Of a stretch of 23,361 nt of DNA, positions 7,695-14,743 are shown piece by piece. Below the pieces are notes generated by a model that saw nothing but the letters and a program-made list of their open reading frames with translations, made no database searches and was not told the DNA's origin. Position 1 is the stretch's first letter, and each line of letters begins with the position of its first letter. The DNA is from a virus. The DNA lies in the IMG/VR virus record IMGVR_UViG_3300035660_000085, positions 1 to 23,361 of that record, one strand, 5' to 3'. The translations under genes and the position numbers were made by a program.

Positions 7695-7897
7695 TCCCTA
7701 ATCTTACGAGCCTTCTCGCCCAAGTCCCCATTCCCTTGACCCACTAGTTTACCTACGAGGAGGTAATCTACCTCAAACAACCACGCTTCAGAGCCTTCCA
7801 GTCCCAGGATCTCGCTAGGACGCTTTCCGAGCAGTATCGCCAGCTGCGCCGCTTGACTTAGTACTGGATCGCTTAAGCCCGCGAAAGAACCCCGCAT
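7670..7897 (-). CDS. Tail assembly chaperone, frameshift extension (T-like part)
   Basis: This open frame encodes the second half of a tail-assembly chaperone, made by +1 shift from the upstream frame. Beyond the shift it reads AGLSDPVLSQAAQLAILLGK then RPSEILGLEGSEAWLFEVDY, the typical second half of these chaperones (a RPSE-x-LGL type motif and an acidic helix). The ATG at 7897 has no ribosome site and lies inside the upstream frame, so independent start is unlikely. Ribosomes shifting at 7883-7886 would yield a fusion of about 159 residues counted from the ATG at 8150. It ends 25 bases inside the tape-measure gene. Confidence 0.82.
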   Translation of the reverse strand: MRGSFAGLSDPVLSQAAQLAILLGKRPSEILGLEGSEAWLFEVDYLLVGKLVGQGNGDLGEKARKIREWQLKRPK

Positions 7898-8150
7898 CTT
7901 CCAGCGTCTTCTTCGTCAACTCCTGAAGTGCAGAGTAAAGCTTCCAGGCGTGTTCACGGCGCGGTTTCGGCTCCACACAAGCCGTCAAGATCTTGTCAAG
8001 TGCCTTCTCGATCTGCATACTATCCTTCTCTGCCTCTTCACAGTCAATTGGAGTTTTCTGCAATAATTGTCCGACCAGCTGGTTGAAGGGCGATGCGTGT
8101 GGAGGAATCGGGATCAAACTGTATTTTACGCCGTCAATTTCTTTTTCCAT
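7815..8150 (-). CDS. Tail assembly chaperone, zero-frame product (G-like part)
   Basis: This gene lies between the tail tube and the tape measure, the fixed place of tail-assembly chaperones that coat the tape measure during tube growth. The zero-frame product is 111 residues from ATG at 8150 (an ATG at 8156 is in frame, but GAGGG touches it and is six bases before 8150). It begins EKEIDGVKYSLIPIPPHASP and is mainly helical after residue 30. After GFF at the shift site the zero-frame tail (RGLKRSSTKSSGAAGD) becomes polar and low in complexity, as in the G protein of lambda-like phages. The overlapping +1 frame supplies the longer form. Confidence 0.85.
   Translation of the reverse strand: MEKEIDGVKYSLIPIPPHASPFNQLVGQLLQKTPIDCEEAEKDSMQIEKALDKILTACVEPKPRREHAWKLYSALQELTKKTLEDAGFFRGLKRSSTKSSGAAGDTARKAS
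7881..7889 (-). promoter_or_regulatory. Programmed +1 frameshift site UUC-UUU-CGC
   Basis: On the minus strand the zero-frame codons are UUC (7889-7887), UUU (7886-7884) and CGC (7883-7881). A phenylalanine tRNA on UUU can slip one base forward to UUC (7885-7883), after which reading goes on as GCG GGC UUA in the extension frame. This is the same logic as the influenza A PA-X site (UCC-UUU-CGU), where a slow CGN codon follows UUU. A -2 slip reaches the same frame and is the alternative. Confidence 0.7.
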
Positions 8151-8161
8151 CAACATCCCTC

Positions 8162-9118
8162 TTAGTAGGCTGCTATCGCGTTTTCGAGGTAGGCTTTGGC
8201 TTCAGCGTTGAATCCGCCAGTCGTGTCGTAGAACGCTTTGAATGGAGCGTCAACCACAAGAAGTTCATTTTGCGGTTTCACACCCGGCGAGACGTCACTG
8301 AGGTAGATGCACTTTCTGAGCTCAAACTCCAAGTAATAGCGGTAGGTAGAAGCGATTATGGGCCCTAGAGCCTTGACGTCCAAAGTGAATTCTGTTCCTG
8401 CGATGAAACGGTCATATTCCGTGGTGTCATCAAAGTAGGCGCTTAGTTTTCCCGTCACTTCACGTTGTCCAACACGTTTGGTCGCGAAGGTTCTTCCGCT
8501 CAAGTCGCCTCGGTCAAAGGGAATGTTATTTTTGATGGTCAACTCCAAGTCGTAGACGAGAGTTCGCTTGTTCACTGTGGCTATGGTTAAGACGCTTGCA
8601 GCATTCTGCATGTTCAAGGCTTGAAGACTGCTTATTGTTGGAGTTCCGATGGCTCCCTTGGTTTCCACGAAGCCACTTAGGACTTCAGCGCTGGCTTGAA
8701 CGTCTTTATCATGTGGAAACTTCACCGTTAAAGATTCAATGAGGCATCCTGCCAAGATGCGCTCTGTTTGTTCAACGCCTAGTCTCAAAGTATAGCTGGG
8801 CAAAGTATCAGCCGGAGCGAAGGTGTGCAGATAGACACCTGTGTATGGATTCGTTGGAGCCTCAGCTCCGAACGCGCCCATCAAGAGTTCACCGATGATG
8901 TTTTCAGGCTCGACTGGGAAGTCACCGACTGACCCGCGAGCCCTGTAGGGCCCTAGGTTGCTTTTTCTGAAAGCTCTGGAAGCGATTGGACGCGGGATAA
9001 CCCATCCTTGGTCTGGCTTTATGCTAGCTATAGCTTCAGCGTATCTCGTTGCTGCCACTGCAGTGCCATATACTGTCTCTTTTCCTAAAGCCGTGTAACG
9101 AACGCCCAATTTAGCCAA
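8162..9118 (-). CDS. Major tail tube protein
   Basis: This 318-residue protein should form the tail tube. Its N-terminus (LGVRYTALGKETVYGTAVAA) is the common opening of tail tube and major tail proteins, followed by mixed beta-rich sequence with repeated strands (LTVKFPHDKDVQASAEVLSG; REVTGKLSAYFDDTTEYDRF), as in the tube fold. Position agrees: tail terminator upstream, chaperone downstream. The start is TTG at 9118. A stronger ribosome site (AGAGGTGA) serves an ATG 19 bases upstream in another frame, so translation may be coupled to that small frame. The stop is 11 bases before the chosen start of the chaperone gene. Confidence 0.85.
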   Translation of the reverse strand: MAKLGVRYTALGKETVYGTAVAATRYAEAIASIKPDQGWVIPRPIASRAFRKSNLGPYRARGSVGDFPVEPENIIGELLMGAFGAEAPTNPYTGVYLHTFAPADTLPSYTLRLGVEQTERILAGCLIESLTVKFPHDKDVQASAEVLSGFVETKGAIGTPTISSLQALNMQNAASVLTIATVNKRTLVYDLELTIKNNIPFDRGDLSGRTFATKRVGQREVTGKLSAYFDDTTEYDRFIAGTEFTLDVKALGPIIASTYRYYLEFELRKCIYLSDVSPGVKPQNELLVVDAPFKAFYDTTGGFNAEAKAYLENAIAAY

Positions 9119-9137
9119 TCTCCCTTATTGTTTCCAT
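9111..9137 (-). other. Eight-codon leader frame overlapping the tail tube start
   Basis: The minus strand has AGAGGTGA, five bases, then ATG at 9137, the best ribosome site near this junction. The frame encodes METIREIG and stops at 9111, inside the start region of the tail tube gene (TTG at 9118). A ribosome ending here could restart at the TTG a few bases back. A one-base indel fusing this start to the tube frame is the alternative. Confidence 0.4.
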
Positions 9138-9150
9138 TCAACTCACCTCT

Positions 9151-9174
9151 CTACACGGATTTACCCCGTTGTAG
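9151..9174. other. Imperfect hairpin before the tail tube gene
   Basis: CTACACGG (9151-9158) pairs with CCGTTGTAG (9166-9174) with a single bulge, around a seven-base loop. It lies between the tail terminator stop and the leader frame ribosome site. It is short and not followed by a U tract in the direction of transcription, so a role in mRNA folding or stability is more likely than termination. Confidence 0.25.
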
Positions 9175-9184
9175 GGTGCGGGAA

Positions 9185-9613
9185 TCATTCCCTTCTATGC
9201 GTTTGGAAAGTGATGCGGCACGCGCAAACACTGTAATCGCCGTCGAAAAGCTTCTGCTTCTCACGGTTTGTAACGTAGCTGCGGCCGACGAGCCCGCCGA
9301 CCGTACCGTCATTATCAAGGACTGCCTCGACGCTATCTGTAAAATCCATCACGCTATCCTCAGCTCTGTCAGCTTCAATGTGCTTGTCAACCACAACGAT
9401 TAGGAAGACGTCTTTCACTTCAGCCTTGGAGCCCACAGGCGGCTCCATCGGGCCCCCAGCCCACTCAACCCAGCCCCACGGAAAACCCGGATACCGACTC
9501 TTCGGCGGCTCGCCCTTGAACCAGGCAGTCACGCCGGTATCCTTGCTGTTTTTCGGGTCAGCAGCCTTGATTAGGTCGATGATTTTGTCGCGGATCGTCT
9601 TGGGGCTCGTCAA
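9185..9613 (-). CDS. Tail terminator / neck protein
   Basis: This 142-residue protein probably caps the tail tube and joins it to the head. It starts with a helix (IRDKIIDLIKAADP), then beta strands (YPGFPWGWVEWAGG; VKDVFLIVVVDKH; RSYVTNREKQKLFDGDYSVC), the helix-plus-sheet layout of tail terminator proteins such as the lambda gpU group. The gene order joining protein, terminator, tube supports this. The start is TTG at 9613, overlapping the previous stop as TTGA. Family assignment is by fold pattern and position. Confidence 0.7.
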   Translation of the reverse strand: MTSPKTIRDKIIDLIKAADPKNSKDTGVTAWFKGEPPKSRYPGFPWGWVEWAGGPMEPPVGSKAEVKDVFLIVVVDKHIEADRAEDSVMDFTDSVEAVLDNDGTVGGLVGRSYVTNREKQKLFDGDYSVCACRITFQTHRRE

Positions 9614-10029
9614 GTGTAAAGACGCTCCAAGATATTTGTCAGCTGCTCAACGAGTTTCGGGATAACAGCGTCAGCCGTGCGCTGAATGAAGAAGGTTGGT
9701 CTCGTGCCAGGGTGCTGCACGCGCTTAGCGAAGATCACGCCGCCAAGCGGAGTTTCAAACCGCAAAGCACGAGCAGCTGAAGGAAAAATAGTGTGTGGGC
9801 CCGTGCCCTTGTCCACGAATTCAGCGTATCTAGCGGTTGGGTATACGGTGAAGCCGCTAGGCGTAGGGCTTGAAATGATACTTTCACGGAGGAAACCCGT
9901 TTTCAAGGGCACAATGCCCCGCATCTCCTCAACAGTTAACCTGCTGCCTTCGTCTTGGAAGAGTCGAAGAGCCTCGCTTTCACGTGTCTTCTCCCGCATC
10001 AAGTATTCGCGGATCTGAGAATCGTCCAT
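9610..10029 (-). CDS. Head-tail joining protein, HK97 gp10-like
   Basis: This 139-residue protein matches the HK97 gp10 family pattern: IVPLKTGFLRESI (about 40-52) then YAEFVDKGTGPHTIFPSAAR (68-87), and late KRVQHPGTRPTFFIQRTADA (102-121). Members of the family sit at the neck and help join head to tail. The start is ATG at 10029 without a clear ribosome site, 14 bases after the stop of the adaptor gene, so translation probably relies on coupling. The TTGA overlap leads into the tail terminator gene. Confidence 0.88.
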   Translation of the reverse strand: MDDSQIREYLMREKTRESEALRLFQDEGSRLTVEEMRGIVPLKTGFLRESIISSPTPSGFTVYPTARYAEFVDKGTGPHTIFPSAARALRFETPLGGVIFAKRVQHPGTRPTFFIQRTADAVIPKLVEQLTNILERLYT

Positions 10030-10043
10030 GCTAACTTTGACTG

Positions 10044-10373
10044 CTATGAATCATCCCCCACAACGAAGCCGCCGGGGTTGCTCGCATCCGCAGGAGGCGC
10101 AGCGGCAATGTAAGTTTCGAGAAACTTGGTTGCTTCAGCCAGAAAAGCTTCTGAACCCGCCGGGTCCCGACGTCTGCGATACTCCCAAGCAGCAAAATAC
10201 ATTGAAGCAGACTTTATGAGTTGAGGCACGGGACTTGGCACGGTCAGCAATTCCTTTGCGAGAACAGCGTCAACTTGAGCGTCAGCAGTTGGGATAATCG
10301 CTTCAATCTCGAAATCCCACGTTGTCTCGGTGAACTGCAGAACGCCTTTTACGTCAGCGACAGAGCAGTACAA
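10044..10373 (-). CDS. Head-tail adaptor / connector protein
   Basis: This 109-residue, mostly helical protein looks like the gp6/YqbG-type connector that binds below the portal. Evidence is the opening YCSVADVKGVLQF, the helix FEIEAIIPTADAQVDAVLA, the helix LIKSASMYFAAWEYRRRR (about 52-69) and a further helix EAFLAEATKFLETYI, then a flexible end. It is the first gene of the connector and tail run and follows a likely terminator and promoter region. The start is TTG at 10373 with GAGG about nine bases upstream. Placement before the gp10-like gene is as usual. Confidence 0.78.
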   Translation of the reverse strand: MYCSVADVKGVLQFTETTWDFEIEAIIPTADAQVDAVLAKELLTVPSPVPQLIKSASMYFAAWEYRRRRDPAGSEAFLAEATKFLETYIAAAPPADASNPGGFVVGDDS

Positions 10374-10391
10374 CGCTTCAAACCTCTTGAA

Positions 10392-10405
10392 AGACCCGCA
10401 GGTCT
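10392..10405. promoter_or_regulatory. Perfect short hairpin in the adaptor leader
   Basis: AGACC (10392-10396), a four-base loop, then GGTCT (10401-10405) form a perfect five-pair stem. It lies between the TATA-like box and the adaptor start, near where the transcript should begin. It could be an operator or a stabilising 5' hairpin. Confidence 0.3.
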
Positions 10406-10407
10406 AG

Positions 10408-10417
10408 TTAATATTAA
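10408..10417 (-). promoter_or_regulatory. TATA-like box for the connector and tail genes
   Basis: TTAATATTAA is an A/T-only palindrome that fits an archaeal TATA box on the minus strand. Transcription starting about 25 bases downstream would give a short leader holding the GAGG ribosome site and the TTG start at 10373. It directly follows U-rich tracts that could end the upstream transcript. Confidence 0.45.
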
Positions 10418-10450
10418 GATGTGAGATAAGCGTTAAAAGGAATCCTATCG

Positions 10451-10469
10451 AAAAACGACAGTTAAAAAA
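10451..10469 (-). terminator. U-rich terminator after the Ig-like gene
   Basis: Read on the minus strand this holds T6 (10469-10464) and T5 (10455-10451), with a further T4 at 10437-10434, 20-55 bases after the stop at 10489. Serial U tracts without a strong hairpin are the archaeal style of termination. It marks the end of the accessory cassette. Confidence 0.5.
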
Positions 10470-10488
10470 CGCATTGGCTGTTAGGTCC

Positions 10489-10797
10489 CTAGGCGACGAC
10501 GCTGAAGCTGAACCGTTCTGTATTCTGCAACCCGCCTGCCGTGACGTTCGCCTGCACCAGAATCTTCCACAGCCCCAGCGCCGCGTCAGAAGGTACAGTG
10601 TAGTTCATTTTGAACTTTCCCGTCTCCATCTTCGTCAAATCACTCTTTGCCAGAGTCGTTTTCAAAGCCCCGGTAGAATCGTAAATCTTTATGCTTATCG
10701 TGTCCGGGTCAGTCGGCACTTCCACGCCGGTCCCGTCGTCCGTTGCGAAACTCCATATTCTGCCTAAGGTGTCGCCCTTCAAAATCTCTTCGGTCAT
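10489..10797 (-). CDS. Ig-like / BppU-type appendage protein
   Basis: This 102-residue protein is predicted to be a single beta sandwich. The order of strands (LKGDTLGRIWSFATDDGTGV, then PDTISIKIYDSTGALKTTL, then GKFKMNYTVPSDAALGLWKI, then a final FSFSVV) is like the N-terminal domain of BppU-type baseplate proteins and Ig-like macroglobulin modules. Such modules act as spacers or docking domains in tail appendages. The start is ATG at 10797, overlapping the repeat-protein stop as ATGA, so the two are probably made together and may form one appendage. It is the last gene of the cassette. Confidence 0.65.
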   Translation of the reverse strand: MTEEILKGDTLGRIWSFATDDGTGVEVPTDPDTISIKIYDSTGALKTTLAKSDLTKMETGKFKMNYTVPSDAALGLWKILVQANVTAGGLQNTERFSFSVVA

Positions 10798-12179
10798 TCA
10801 TTTTCACCTTTGACTATTAGCGGCGTGAATTCTTTAGCCTTTACGCTTACACCGAATTCCGCCCCAGAAACTATGAACGGAACGAACCCAGCCCCACGCA
10901 CGGCGATCCTGAAAGCCGCGAGCTGCATGTTTATCATTACTGTCTCAGCTCCGACTGCGCTGTCAGAAACCGTGACAGGCTTGTTCAACGCGACGTTTTC
11001 TGTTACTACGCCAGTTTCAAGAATCGTTATGGTGGGAAGGACTGTCGGAACTTCCGTTCCCGTTCCGCCATCAGCAATCGTGTGCTGCTGTCCAACCTCG
11101 GTTGTTTGAACCGTTTCCGTTCCTATGCCTGAGTCTTGAAGTTGGTATGTTGCTTCGATTTTCAGCGAACTTTTAATGTCGTCGAAAATGTTGGGGTCGA
11201 AGATGTCTGGGTCGAAGATTCCTACTTCTCCGTCGTTTCCTATTCCGCTATCGATGATTAATTCTTCGTGTGCTCCCTGCGACGTTACTATGTTTTCGGC
11301 TCCTGCGCCTGCATCCGTTATCTGCTGTGCGGTTGCAAGAACTGGTAAATCGACTCCAACACCGTTGTCTCCAAGTGTCAAGGATCGGTCTACGGCTGGA
11401 ACGTCTGCTCCCGCTCCGACGTCTATGACCGTCTGATAGGTTAATCCTCCGAGGAATGCAGCGTCTACTCCTACACAGATATCCGCGATTTGGAGTTCTT
11501 CATCAGTTTTAAGAACTTCAGTTCCCGACCCGTTTTCAGTTACGGTGAGTGCTGTTTGGATCGTCAGTGTTGCGTCGTCTCCCACTCCAGAGTCGGTTGC
11601 TGTTTGTGCTACAGCGGTTTGGGCATTCTCAGTTCCTGTTCCAACGTCGGAAACTTCGTGTGCTGCTTCAAGTGTTGGAATTTCGGTTCCAGAACCAGAG
11701 TCTGCAACTGTGTGGGTTTCGTCGAGCCTTCCTATTTCATCCGTTCCTGCTCCGACGTCAGCAAGCGAGTGAGTGGCTTCAAGTGTGGGTGTCGCATCTG
11801 TTCCTAATCCGCTGTCTGCCAACGAATGCGTGACTTGAAGCGATAGAGCCTCGCTTCCACCGCCAGAATCGGCAACATCAACAGTTGTTATGTCTATGTC
11901 AACGTTTTTGTAACCCGTGGGCGGCGAAGTTCCAGTTCCCGTGACCGTAGTCTGTTTGACTCCTGCCAATGCCGTTACCTTGACAACATCGTTTTCGGCG
12001 TAGTCTGAAGCATACTTGGTTTTGTCTCCCAAGTCAACATAGAATTTTCCTTCGCTGTCCGTCGTCGCCACGAACTCTTCGCTTTTCGTGTCGTTTCTGA
12101 TCGTGACTGAAGTGCCGACTTGTGCGACGCCGTTAAGTTTGACTATTCCGCGAATCACGTACGGAACTTGAACAGTCAT
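10794..12179 (-). CDS. Tandem-repeat fibre protein (DxGxGxE repeats)
   Basis: About 461 residues. The N-terminal region (about 4-90) looks like a carboxypeptidase-regulatory or Cna-B type beta sandwich (IRGIVKLNGVAQVGTSVTIR; TTDSEGKFYVDLGD). Then come about 16 imperfect repeats of 17-21 residues with core h-x-D-x-G-x-G-x-E/D, for example HTVADSGSGTEIPTLEAA and HSLADSGLGTDATPTLEAT. One unit is enlarged by an insert with IFDPDIFDPNIFDD. A short beta end closes it. The regular period suggests an elongated, perhaps solenoid, fibre; acidic turns might bind metal ions (inference). The start is ATG at 12179, overlapping the preceding stop as ATGA; GTG at 12197 is possible. Likely an appendage or adhesion protein. 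Confidence 0.75.
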   Translation of the reverse strand: MTVQVPYVIRGIVKLNGVAQVGTSVTIRNDTKSEEFVATTDSEGKFYVDLGDKTKYASDYAENDVVKVTALAGVKQTTVTGTGTSPPTGYKNVDIDITTVDVADSGGGSEALSLQVTHSLADSGLGTDATPTLEATHSLADVGAGTDEIGRLDETHTVADSGSGTEIPTLEAAHEVSDVGTGTENAQTAVAQTATDSGVGDDATLTIQTALTVTENGSGTEVLKTDEELQIADICVGVDAAFLGGLTYQTVIDVGAGADVPAVDRSLTLGDNGVGVDLPVLATAQQITDAGAGAENIVTSQGAHEELIIDSGIGNDGEVGIFDPDIFDPNIFDDIKSSLKIEATYQLQDSGIGTETVQTTEVGQQHTIADGGTGTEVPTVLPTITILETGVVTENVALNKPVTVSDSAVGAETVMINMQLAAFRIAVRGAGFVPFIVSGAEFGVSVKAKEFTPLIVKGENE

Positions 12180-14743
12180 GGATATTCGTGTCTCCACGTT
12201 CCCGTTGCAGCGCAGAGGATCCAGAATTTGCCGTCTGCCGTGACTGTTATGGCGGCATCCCCGCTCCAGTCTGGAAAGAACACGTAGCGTGATCCATTAG
12301 CGTATTCGAATATAAATTCAACAAAGTTGATTGAGTCAATGTAGAGACTGGCATTTACTTCACTTAACGTGTGCCCGACATCAACAGTCCGAGCCGTAAA
12401 GTTGTTCCATCCAGTCGTAAGCGTTGTTGGAATGGCGAAATAGGCAAGCTTCAAGTTGTACGGCGCGACTGTTTTTGTTTCATAGATCAATGCGACGTCA
12501 GTGCCATAAATCGTCAATGAACCCACGATGCAGTTGTTACGAGTTATGCGTTCAACAGACTCATCAACCCAGTCTACCGCGTCGCCAGACCAATTTCCCG
12601 TCTGGCTCGACTTGTAATAGATGTGGGTGTCTTTTACCCACCAGATATAGACGGTGTTGTTCGCTATTGCCATTGTCGGCATTGTAGAGTTATCATCGCT
12701 ACAGGAGACATTAGTGGTGACTTGCTGTTCGGACGACCAAATTCCACTCGCAGTCCGATTGATATATTGGATTGCTCCTAGGTAAACGTTTGCTAGGAAG
12801 GAGACGTGAACGACGTCTCCGTTGGACACGGCACAGAACGGATCAAAATCGTAATGGTATGTTTCGTTTGTGGATGCTGTTTCCATATTCCCCAAAGCCG
12901 TACCGTTCCATAGTCTGCCAAATATCCTAGCATCCCCGTCAATAGTTCTCCAATCCACCTTTCCAAAAACAAAATATATTTTACCATTGGTCAGAGGCAA
13001 AACTATAACTGTAAGACCAGTAACATTGGTATTGAGATCAATTGGAAAATCCCCTGCTGTCGTCCATGACCCATTATTGTAAGCGGATTTTGTCGCATAA
13101 GCAATACCACCATTATAATAACCAATCCAAGGATAACCATTCGAGTCCATCGCAATCGTGGGGTCGGCAATGAAAAGCGCGGCGACCTGTTTTTCGGTGG
13201 CGAACCAAGAAATCGTGCCGTCTGCGTTTGGAATGCCAGCGCGGTAATAAAAACCGCTGGTGTCTGTGGCTCTACAGTAGCTCATGGTAGTTCCATTGTA
13301 GAATACGCTGAAGTATGCGGCGACGCCCCCGCTTATTATGCCTATCAAGGTTCGGGTGCTGAAACTGTAGCCGTTCGAAGTTGTTTTGAAATAGACGCTC
13401 GTTCCATTCGGGTAGAAGACCCACCAAAGACCCGCAGCGAAAAACAGTTTGGATTGGTAAGGCAATCTTGCCGCCCAAGAAGAATAGTCACTACCGCTTG
13501 TGATCGCGAACACTGGAAATTGAGACGTAAGTATATATTGCGTTCCCGTGGTTGTCCATTCGCCATCCGTGCCATTAGCGCGTATTTCCCAAGCAACCAT
13601 AATTTTGAAAGTTGTGTTCAACAATATAGTTATGTTGCTCCATGCTGGCGTTTTTGCGGGCGTCCAAGGCGTCCAAGTTTCATTAACCCACACGCCCGAA
13701 CTGTTGGTTCTCGATTCATACCCAGACATGTTTATGATGTCCGTCCACTTTACTGAAACCGCGCATGGTTTGCCCGCCACAACCGTATTTGTTTCTATGT
13801 CTGAATAGGTAGGCGGCACACCATCCGCTGTCACCGTGAATGTTTGAATCGGCATCGTAGCGTTCCAAATGTTGCTTGTGTCATTAGAAATTTGATACCA
13901 CCCGACAACCGTTCCGACGGTGGCGTTGACCGTTATTGTGTAGTTCGACCACACGGCACTCGTATTTATCCAGACTAAGTTGACCGTGACGTTGTATGTC
14001 CAAGGGCCAGTGTTGTTGTGGCTCAAAAAGGCCATGCTTATGTTTCTGTTGTCGTTAAACAGAGTTGTGAGTTTGCAGGGCTGATTGGCTTTGGTCGTGT
14101 TCGCTGCGACATTTGAATAAGTTGGCGCTACCGTGTCCACCGTGTTGCCCCAGACCTCAAACATGAAATCGCCAGTGTAAGTGACCCAACTGCTGCCGCC
14201 GTTAGAACTGTATTCGTAGTTTCCACCCGAATAAGTGCCAGTGTCATTGACTCGCCACATCACGTAATTAGTTGCATTTCCGCCCGTTGCTCGGACAACA
14301 ATGGAATAGTTGGTGCTCACACTAAACGTGTATTCTAGCTGCGTTATTTCATACCATGCGCCAGTGATAGTAGTTGTGAATGAGTTTCCGTCTATTGTTC
14401 CATTGGTTAAATCGCTACCCGTGGGATGTAAACCGCTGAGCGCTCTAATTCCTACAGTGACGGTGCCAGGGCTGCCTACACGAAACATTTTGAGTTTGAC
14501 TGAAGTAACCGTGTGCGCCGTTGCATTGACAGCGAATGTTTGCGCCTTCCAAGTGTTGCCAAGTATGTTTCCGTTCATATTGTCATTCGCTATATAATTT
14601 TCATATAGAGAGGAAACGCCAGTCGGCGGCGTCGGCGGAAACAGGATGGGGATTCCCACGAAGAGCGCTATGAAAAGCCCTCCGCACGCCATGAACGTCA
14701 GAAGCAACCGTTTCCACCAGTTCTTAACTATCGCTTTCGCCAT
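12176..14743 (-). CDS. Membrane-anchored propeller-like surface glycoprotein
   Basis: 855 residues. A basic N-terminus and one strong membrane span (about 11-35, LLLTFMACGGLFIALFVGIP) precede a proline-rich linker. Then follow a jelly-roll-like domain (about 45-200), two Ig-like modules each opening with PTYS (about 207-305 and 311-405), and a long propeller-like region (about 415-770) with recurring short strands and GTxxYFK / IAYATKS style blades. The C-terminal about 80 residues (GWNNFTARTVDVGHTLSEVN) form a further domain. Very many N-X-S/T sequons indicate an N-glycosylated exterior, as in archaeal surface proteins. It could be a virion receptor-binding protein or host-surface protein; no catalytic signature recognised. 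It overlaps the transglutaminase gene by 16 bases. Confidence 0.72.
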   Translation of the reverse strand: MAKAIVKNWWKRLLLTFMACGGLFIALFVGIPILFPPTPPTGVSSLYENYIANDNMNGNILGNTWKAQTFAVNATAHTVTSVKLKMFRVGSPGTVTVGIRALSGLHPTGSDLTNGTIDGNSFTTTITGAWYEITQLEYTFSVSTNYSIVVRATGGNATNYVMWRVNDTGTYSGGNYEYSSNGGSSWVTYTGDFMFEVWGNTVDTVAPTYSNVAANTTKANQPCKLTTLFNDNRNISMAFLSHNNTGPWTYNVTVNLVWINTSAVWSNYTITVNATVGTVVGWYQISNDTSNIWNATMPIQTFTVTADGVPPTYSDIETNTVVAGKPCAVSVKWTDIINMSGYESRTNSSGVWVNETWTPWTPAKTPAWSNITILLNTTFKIMVAWEIRANGTDGEWTTTGTQYILTSQFPVFAITSGSDYSSWAARLPYQSKLFFAAGLWWVFYPNGTSVYFKTTSNGYSFSTRTLIGIISGGVAAYFSVFYNGTTMSYCRATDTSGFYYRAGIPNADGTISWFATEKQVAALFIADPTIAMDSNGYPWIGYYNGGIAYATKSAYNNGSWTTAGDFPIDLNTNVTGLTVIVLPLTNGKIYFVFGKVDWRTIDGDARIFGRLWNGTALGNMETASTNETYHYDFDPFCAVSNGDVVHVSFLANVYLGAIQYINRTASGIWSSEQQVTTNVSCSDDNSTMPTMAIANNTVYIWWVKDTHIYYKSSQTGNWSGDAVDWVDESVERITRNNCIVGSLTIYGTDVALIYETKTVAPYNLKLAYFAIPTTLTTGWNNFTARTVDVGHTLSEVNASLYIDSINFVEFIFEYANGSRYVFFPDWSGDAAITVTADGKFWILCAATGTWRHEYP

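Noticed and set aside
10810-11833. Several plus-strand frames opposite the repeat protein
   Set aside because: They are periodic only because the repeats on the other strand are periodic; no ribosome sites or domains.
11200-11900. Repeat-rich DNA as a possible CRISPR array or noncoding satellite
   Set aside because: The periodicity is at protein level with diverged bases and an intact reading frame; no constant repeat with unique spacers.
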